DNA from: Planctomycetaceae bacterium
GTDB taxonomy: Bacteria > Planctomycetota > Phycisphaerae > Phycisphaerales > SM1A02
NCBI GenBank assembly: GCA_027488415.1
Contig: JAIYBS010000055.1
Span: 1-8,911, forward strand
Length of the DNA: 8,911 nt
Direction of reading: 5' to 3'
Shown: positions 5,343 to 8,911 of the stretch, in pieces
Layout: every line of letters begins with the position of its first letter
Numbering within the stretch: the first letter of the stretch is position 1
Made by a program: the position numbers and the translations under genes
Notes under the pieces: generated by a model
What the model was told of the DNA's origin: nothing
What the model saw: only the letters and a program-made list of their open reading frames with translations
Database searches by the model: none

Positions 5343-6306
5343 CGCGCACCTCCGCGTCGAGCGGGGGCGAGCGCAGCTTCCAGAGGCCCATCGCCGCGAG
5401 GTGCCGCGCGGCGTCGCGCGCACGCGAGGCGCCCGAGGACTCCTGGTGCAGCGCGCCCGGCAGGTAGCCGTAGTCAAGCTGTGCGCCCATGCGGCGCATG
5501 CGCCGGCGGTTCACCGCGGCGGTCTGCAGCTGCAGCCGCGGCGCGCCCTGCAGCTCGAACCAGTTGCTGACCACCACGTCGTCGTGGCAGAAGCAGGCGC
5601 GGCACTCGTTCGCGCGCGCGACGTGCTCGGCGAAGCCGGTGCCGAAGGCACTCCGGTGTGCCGCATAGCACGCCCATCCCTCGATCAGCTGGACCGGCTG
5701 CGTCCCCTTGGCAAGCTGCGACTCCCAGCCCGGCCCGAGGTCGTAGCCGGAGAAGCCGACCACGGTGCCGGGCCGTTCGGCCATCGCGCGCAGGAGGTGC
5801 TCGATCGACTCCTGCAGGTAGAGGACGTCGTCGTCGGCGACCACCACGACCACGTCCTCGCCCGCGGGGATCCGCTCGATCGTGGGAACGGTCTTGGTGG
5901 CGGGCCCCACGTCGTCGACGCGGAAGACGCGCACGCGCGAGTCGATGGTCGCGCACCACGCGGGCAGCACGTACGGCTCGCCCGTGCGGCGGAAGACGTG
6001 CGGGACGTTCAGGTGGATCTCGTCCGGCGGGCACGTCTGGTTCAGCAGCGTGCGGACCGAGCGCTCGAGACCGTCGGCAAGGCGCGCGGGCGAGGTGGTC
6101 ATCGAGACGATGACGCGCGAGGGAACCGGACGCGCGGCGGGCACCGCGGGCCGCGCCCACTCGCGGGCGGCGCGCGCCGTCCGGAGTCGACGGCGGAAAC
6201 GCTTGACGGGCCCTCGGCGCAGCGCGTGGTGGATACCGAAGCCGACGAGCGCTGCGGCCGCGAACGCGAGCGCGACGAAGACGGGCGTGGGAACGGCGGG
6301 ATCCAT
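5335..6306 (-). CDS. Membrane-anchored glycosyltransferase (GT-A-like, DDD motif)
   Basis: The 323-residue product has one hydrophobic segment near the N-terminus (about residues 7-26) followed by a strongly basic stretch (RRGPVKRFRRRLR), predicting a membrane anchor with the catalytic domain in the cytoplasm. The catalytic domain starts at VIVSMTTSPAR (65-75), followed by LLNQTCPPDEIHLNVP (87-102) and VVVVVADDDVLY (152-163), whose DDD at 158-160 is the metal- and nucleotide-sugar-binding DXD equivalent. This layout matches GT-A glycosyltransferases found in capsule and glycan loci, although not the classic GT2 pattern. The ATG at 6306 is preferred over codons further upstream because it leaves the hydrophobic anchor at the N-terminus and lies just after a TACGCT box. 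It leads the minus-strand block and is divergent from the glycosyltransferase at 6417, with 110 bp between. Sugar and linkage are unknown. Confidence 0.78.
   Translation of the reverse strand: MDPAVPTPVFVALAFAAAALVGFGIHHALRRGPVKRFRRRLRTARAAREWARPAVPAARPVPSRVIVSMTTSPARLADGLERSVRTLLNQTCPPDEIHLNVPHVFRRTGEPYVLPAWCATIDSRVRVFRVDDVGPATKTVPTIERIPAGEDVVVVVADDDVLYLQESIEHLLRAMAERPGTVVGFSGYDLGPGWESQLAKGTQPVQLIEGWACYAAHRSAFGTGFAEHVARANECRACFCHDDVVVSNWFELQGAPRLQLQTAAVNRRRMRRMGAQLDYGYLPGALHQESSGASRARDAARHLAAMGLWKLRSPPLDAEVRVG
5348..5353 (-). promoter_or_regulatory. Ribosome binding site (GGAGGT) that fixes the TTG start at 5342
   Basis: On the minus strand GGAGGT lies inside the end of the glycosyltransferase gene. 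Its GGAGG core (5353-5349) ends 6 bases before the TTG at 5342. It is one of the few clear Shine-Dalgarno sequences in the window and supports a start codon that would otherwise be doubtful. Confidence 0.65.
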
Positions 6307-6317
6307 GCGCGCGTCGG

Positions 6318-6323
6318 AGCGTA
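6318..6323 (-). promoter_or_regulatory. Candidate -10 box (TACGCT) for the minus-strand block
   Basis: On the minus strand TACGCT ends 11 bases before the ATG at 6306 and fits TANNNT. It would drive the coupled block from 6306 to 3012. It is in the 110-bp divergent region whose other end carries a TACCAT box for the plus-strand block. No clear -35 element is visible. Confidence 0.42.
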
Positions 6324-6392
6324 CCCCGCACGCGCGATGCACGGACGTGCCGCGCGGGAGCGCGGTCGAACGGACCCGCGAAGGGCGTTCGC

Positions 6393-6398
6393 TACCAT
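6393..6398 (+). promoter_or_regulatory. Candidate -10 box (TACCAT) for the plus-strand block
   Basis: TACCAT, in the octamer GCTACCAT, lies 18 bases before the GTG at 6417. The longer gap here makes room for a Shine-Dalgarno sequence, unlike the other boxes. A leader of about 11 bases is expected. The box probably drives the glycosyltransferase and ligase genes and possibly cysD. Confidence 0.5.
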
Positions 6399-6405
6399 TG
6401 TCCGC

Positions 6406-6411
6406 GAAGGA
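6406..6411 (+). promoter_or_regulatory. Ribosome binding site (GAAGGA) for the GTG start at 6417
   Basis: GAAGGA ends 5 bases before GTG, which is good Shine-Dalgarno spacing. It supports the GTG at 6417, whose product begins directly with the conserved first strand of the glycosyltransferase fold. Confidence 0.6.
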
Positions 6412-6416
6412 AAACC

Positions 6417-7373
6417 GTGAATTCAGCGCCCGTCCTGATCCTCTTCTTCAATCGCCCGGATGCGCTGCGGGCGGTGCTGGAGCGGGTCGATGCGGCGGCG
6501 CCGCGCCGCGTCTACCTCGCGTGCGACGGCCCGCGCGAGGGGCGCGCGGACGATGCCGAGCTCACGGAGCGATGCCGGCGGATTGCGCTCGAACGCGCGT
6601 GGAAATCCCCGCCGGCGACGCGCTTCCTCGCCTCGAACGAGGGCTGCGCTCGCGCCGTGAGCGGCGCGATCTCGTGGTTCTTCGAGCAGGAGCCCGAGGG
6701 CATCGTGCTCGAGGACGACTGCGTGCCGGACCCGAGCTTCTTCCGCTACGCGACCGAGCTGCTCGAGCGCTACCGCGGCGACGAGCGCGTGATGTCGATC
6801 GACGGCGCGTCGTTCGACATGCGGCGTCGCGAGCAGGGCTCGCCCTCCTACCGGTTCTCCCGCTGCCCGCACGTGTGGGGATGGGCGTCGTGGGCGCGGG
6901 CATGGCAGCACTACCGGCTGCGCCTGACCGAGGACGAGGTCGCCGCGCTTCCCGCCGACCGCTATCCGGCGCAGTCGGCGGCGACGCTCCGCGGCTGGCG
7001 CAGGAAGTTCCGCTCGGTGGCGCACGACCGCCCGGCGACCTGGGACTACCAGTGGACCTTCGCGCACCTGCGCAGGGGCGGGCTGGTCGCGTCGCCGACG
7101 CGCAACCTCGTGACGAATGTCCCGATGTCGACCGGCGCGCACATGGCGGGACGCGGACTCTGGCAGGGAATGGCGGCGGAATCGATGGAGTTCCCCCTCC
7201 GGCATCCGGGGTCCGCGGAGGCCGACCGCGAGCTGGACGCGCACGTCGAGGCCGTCCACTGCAACCATCGGCCGTGGCTCGCGCGCAAGCTGCACCAGGT
7301 GCTCGTGAGGCACCGGCTGCTCTCGGACGAGTCGCTGCGCCGCGGCTTCACGACGGGGGCACGCGGTGACTGA
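6417..7373 (+). CDS. Glycosyltransferase, GT-A fold (GT2-like)
   Basis: The 318-residue product opens with APVLILFFNRPDALRAVLERV (4-24), then RRVYLACDGPREG, SNEGCARAVSGAISWFFEQEP and GIVLEDDCVPDPSFFRYATELLERY. These are the characteristic blocks of a bacterial nucleotide-sugar transferase family common in polysaccharide loci: the FFNRPD opening, the DGPR strand end, the WFFE helix and the LEDDCVP metal-binding motif, where EDD is the DXD equivalent. A later WGWASWARAW block and WDYQW also belong to this family. There is no signal peptide or membrane span, so it should be a cytoplasmic or peripheral enzyme. The length is normal. The start is GTG at 6417 with GAAGGA 5 bases upstream. Its stop overlaps the GTG of the ligase-like gene by 8 bp (GTGACTGA, 7366-7373), so the two are coupled. 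The sugar transferred is not predictable. Confidence 0.86.
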   Translation: MNSAPVLILFFNRPDALRAVLERVDAAAPRRVYLACDGPREGRADDAELTERCRRIALERAWKSPPATRFLASNEGCARAVSGAISWFFEQEPEGIVLEDDCVPDPSFFRYATELLERYRGDERVMSIDGASFDMRRREQGSPSYRFSRCPHVWGWASWARAWQHYRLRLTEDEVAALPADRYPAQSAATLRGWRRKFRSVAHDRPATWDYQWTFAHLRRGGLVASPTRNLVTNVPMSTGAHMAGRGLWQGMAAESMEFPLRHPGSAEADRELDAHVEAVHCNHRPWLARKLHQVLVRHRLLSDESLRRGFTTGARGD

Positions 7374-8652
7374 CGCGACGCGCGGCTTCGACCTCCGGCA
7401 GTTCCTCGCGAACGCGCACGCGCTGGCCGCGGGCACCTGGCTCGCCGGACTGGGACTCTTCCCCGCGGTCGAGGGCATCGCCTTCGCGGCGCTCTGCGTG
7501 ATGACCGCGATCCGCTGGCGCGAGACGGGCGCGGCGCTCGCCGACCGGTCGATCCGCGCGCCGCTGGTGCTGCTCGCGTGCCTCCTCGGTTGGATGGCGG
7601 CGGCGTGCGGGTGGGGCGAGAGCGGCGTGGCGCTCGATTCCGAGCTTCCGAACCGCACGTTCCTCGGCGTCGCGATGGTGCTCGGCGCCGCGATGCCGAC
7701 GTGGGGCATCCTCGCCTCGATCTCGGTCGCAGGCCTGTGGTGGTGCGTGTCCGCGGCGGCGCTCCGGGCCGGATGGCATCGCCCGGCGCCGCTCGTGCCG
7801 GCACACGTGAGCGCGACGTTCCTTGGCTTTGCGGGACTGGGCGCCACCGGAATCGCGTGCCTCGTCGGCGACCGCCGGCGAACGGTGCGGGCCCTCGGAG
7901 CGGGGGCGCTCGCCGCGGCGATCCTCGGCATCTCGATGTTCGCGAGCCGGGGCAGCCTCGTCGGCATGATCGCCGCGCTCGCATGCTGCCTGGTCGCGGC
8001 GGCGGTCCGGCGCAGCAACTGGCGAACCCCGCTCGCGATTGCGATCGGCGTGCTCGCGCTGGCAGTGCTGCTGCTCCCTGCAATGCCGATCTGGCGGAAG
8101 GCGACCGCGTCCATCAGTCGGGACATGGCGGCGCTCCCGGACGACCGGCCGATCTCGTTCATGGACGCCTACCGGGTGGCGAACCCGGCCCGTGCCGCGC
8201 TCCACTCGTGGACCGCGGAGCGCATCGCGGAGCGCCCGATGGCGGGACACGGGGCGAGGACGTGGCCTGCGGACCGCGCACGATGGAAGTCGGAGGCCGA
8301 CCGGGCGGACCCGCCCGCGACCGCGGCCGCGACGAAGCCGGTCCGGCGGCCGAAGTCGCCGTCGCGACCGCCGGACTCCGCGCACTCGCTCTACCTCGAG
8401 GCTGCGTACGAGTACGGCGCGGTCGGCGTCCTGCTCCTTGCGGGCACGCTGGCCGCGCTCGGCGGGACGGCCGCGCGGGCGGGACCCGGCGTCCGCGCCT
8501 CGGCGGCGCTGGCGCTGGTGGCCATGACCGCGGTCGTCGGCCTGGGCGACCTGGTGCTGAACTCGCGGCCCATGGCGGCGCGCATGGCGGCGATGTTCGC
8601 GCTCGCCGCGTGCGCACGGCTACCATCGTTGAAGCAATGCACCCGTCCCTGA
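7366..8652 (+). CDS. O-antigen ligase / polysaccharide polymerase family membrane protein (Wzy/WaaL-like)
   Basis: The 428-residue product is an integral membrane protein with many hydrophobic segments (roughly nine or ten by eye). Family landmarks are the ASRGSLVGMIAAL block (193-205), the equivalent of the SRG-containing membrane segment of the Wzy_C/O-antigen ligase family; a large periplasmic loop with an AGHGARTWP block comparable to the G-x-G motif of that loop; and AHSLYLEAAYEYGAVGVLLL (339-358), in which H340 and the EYGxxG turn match the conserved histidine region before the next membrane helix. Such proteins join or polymerise lipid-linked glycans on the outer face of the inner membrane. 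Polymerase and ligase cannot be told apart here. Between the G-x-G block and H340 lies an Ala/Pro/Lys/Arg-rich, low-complexity stretch of about 30 residues. The GTG at 7366 has GGGGG 6 bases upstream and overlaps the previous stop by 8 bp. Its 3' end overlaps cysD by 16 bp. Confidence 0.85.
   Translation: MTDATRGFDLRQFLANAHALAAGTWLAGLGLFPAVEGIAFAALCVMTAIRWRETGAALADRSIRAPLVLLACLLGWMAAACGWGESGVALDSELPNRTFLGVAMVLGAAMPTWGILASISVAGLWWCVSAAALRAGWHRPAPLVPAHVSATFLGFAGLGATGIACLVGDRRRTVRALGAGALAAAILGISMFASRGSLVGMIAALACCLVAAAVRRSNWRTPLAIAIGVLALAVLLLPAMPIWRKATASISRDMAALPDDRPISFMDAYRVANPARAALHSWTAERIAERPMAGHGARTWPADRARWKSEADRADPPATAAATKPVRRPKSPSRPPDSAHSLYLEAAYEYGAVGVLLLAGTLAALGGTAARAGPGVRASAALALVAMTAVVGLGDLVLNSRPMAARMAAMFALAACARLPSLKQCTRP
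8621..8626 (+). promoter_or_regulatory. Candidate -10 box (TACCAT) for cysD, inside the ligase-like gene
   Basis: TACCAT, again in the octamer GCTACCAT, ends 10 bases before the cysD ATG and lies within the last codons of the ligase-like gene. There is only a weak GAAG before the ATG. This suggests that cysD can be transcribed from its own near-leaderless promoter in addition to read-through. In a coding region a chance match is a real possibility, but the identity of the octamer with the one before 6417 makes this less likely. Confidence 0.45.
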
Positions 8653-8911
8653 CGCACCTCGAGGAACTCGAGGCCGAGAGCATCCACATCTTCCGCGAGA
8701 CGGCCGCGAGCTTCGAGCGGCCGGTGCTCATGTACTCGATCGGGAAGGACAGCACGGTGCTGCTGCACCTGGCGATGAAGGCATTCTGGCCGGCGAAGCC
8801 ACCCTTCCCGCTCCTGCACATCGACACGACCTGGAAGTTCCGCGAGATGATCTCGTTCCGCGACGAGACGGCGCGACGGCTCGGGGTGGAGCTCCGCGTG
8901 CACACCAACCA
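8637..8911 (+). CDS. cysD: Sulfate adenylyltransferase small subunit, N-terminal part (runs off the right edge)
   Basis: The frame opens at ATG 8637 and is open for 91 full codons to the window edge. CysD is the catalytic small subunit of the heterodimeric ATP sulfurylase, making APS from ATP and sulfate with the GTPase CysN. Diagnostic motifs are the PP-loop segment MYSIGKDSTVLLHLAMKAF (32-50, with SIGKDS at 34-39), then PFPLLHIDTTWKFREMISFRDE (56-77), both nearly invariant in CysD. The N-terminal LTHLEELEAESIHIFRE segment is also typical. The start overlaps the end of the ligase-like gene by 16 bp and follows a TACCAT box. cysN is expected just outside the window. Together with cysC and the PAP phosphatase it completes the PAPS cycle of the locus, which makes the placement behind an O-antigen ligase-like gene meaningful. 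Confidence 0.95.
   Translation, partial: MHPSLTHLEELEAESIHIFRETAASFERPVLMYSIGKDSTVLLHLAMKAFWPAKPPFPLLHIDTTWKFREMISFRDETARRLGVELRVHTN

Noticed and set aside
1..8911. CRISPR array, tRNA, rRNA, insertion sequence or phage genes
   Set aside because: No regularly spaced repeats, tRNA-like cloverleaf, transposase motif or terminal inverted repeats were seen; the window is almost completely filled by the genes listed.

Overview
This window is a dense, very GC-rich bacterial segment (by eye well above 65% GC) with no rRNA, tRNA, CRISPR array or insertion sequence that I can see. The phylum cannot be fixed from the sequence. Codon use (G/C at nearly all third positions), GTG and TTG starts, few Shine-Dalgarno sequences and TANNNT boxes very close to start codons suggest a high-GC lineage with many leaderless or short-leader transcripts; Planctomycetota or a similar group would fit, but that is a guess.

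Layout. (1) Positions 1-1328 hold two divergent glycosyltransferase genes: the first 55 codons of a GT4-like enzyme on the minus strand (165 to beyond the left edge) and a complete GT-B-like enzyme on the plus strand (231-1328), separated by a 65-bp promoter region. (2) Positions 6306 down to 1362 form a minus-strand block, read in this order: membrane-anchored glycosyltransferase with a DDD motif (5335-6306), zinc-ribbon SAM methyltransferase (4530-5342), a 14-codon micro-ORF (4489-4533), a capsular-polysaccharide/sulfotransferase-like protein (3611-4492), APS kinase cysC (3012-3614), an unrecognised basic coiled-coil protein with its own promoter (2390-2926), and a HAL2-type 3'-phosphoadenosine 5'-phosphate (PAP) phosphatase (1362-2369). 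The first five reading frames are joined by 8-bp or 4-bp stop/start overlaps. (3) Positions 6417-8911 form a divergent plus-strand block: glycosyltransferase (6417-7373), O-antigen ligase/polymerase family membrane protein (7366-8652) and the first 91 codons of cysD, the small subunit of ATP sulfurylase (8637 to beyond the right edge), again with overlapping ends.

How the genes fit together. The three glycosyltransferases that are complete here, the methyltransferase and the Wzy/WaaL-type membrane protein are what an exported polysaccharide or glycolipid locus needs. Interleaved with them are enzymes that make the activated sulfate donor PAPS (CysD with a presumed CysN, then CysC), a candidate protein to transfer it (3611-4492) and an enzyme to destroy the inhibitory by-product PAP (1362-2369). 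The simplest reading is a locus for a sulfated and methylated cell-surface polysaccharide carrying its own PAPS supply and PAP clean-up. The sulfotransferase assignment is the weakest link.

The most unusual points are the self-contained sulfation module, the repeated TANNNT box 6-11 bases before start codons, the micro-ORF joined to both neighbours by ATGA overlaps, and the unknown basic coiled-coil protein inserted between cysC and the PAP phosphatase behind a promoter carrying a direct repeat.
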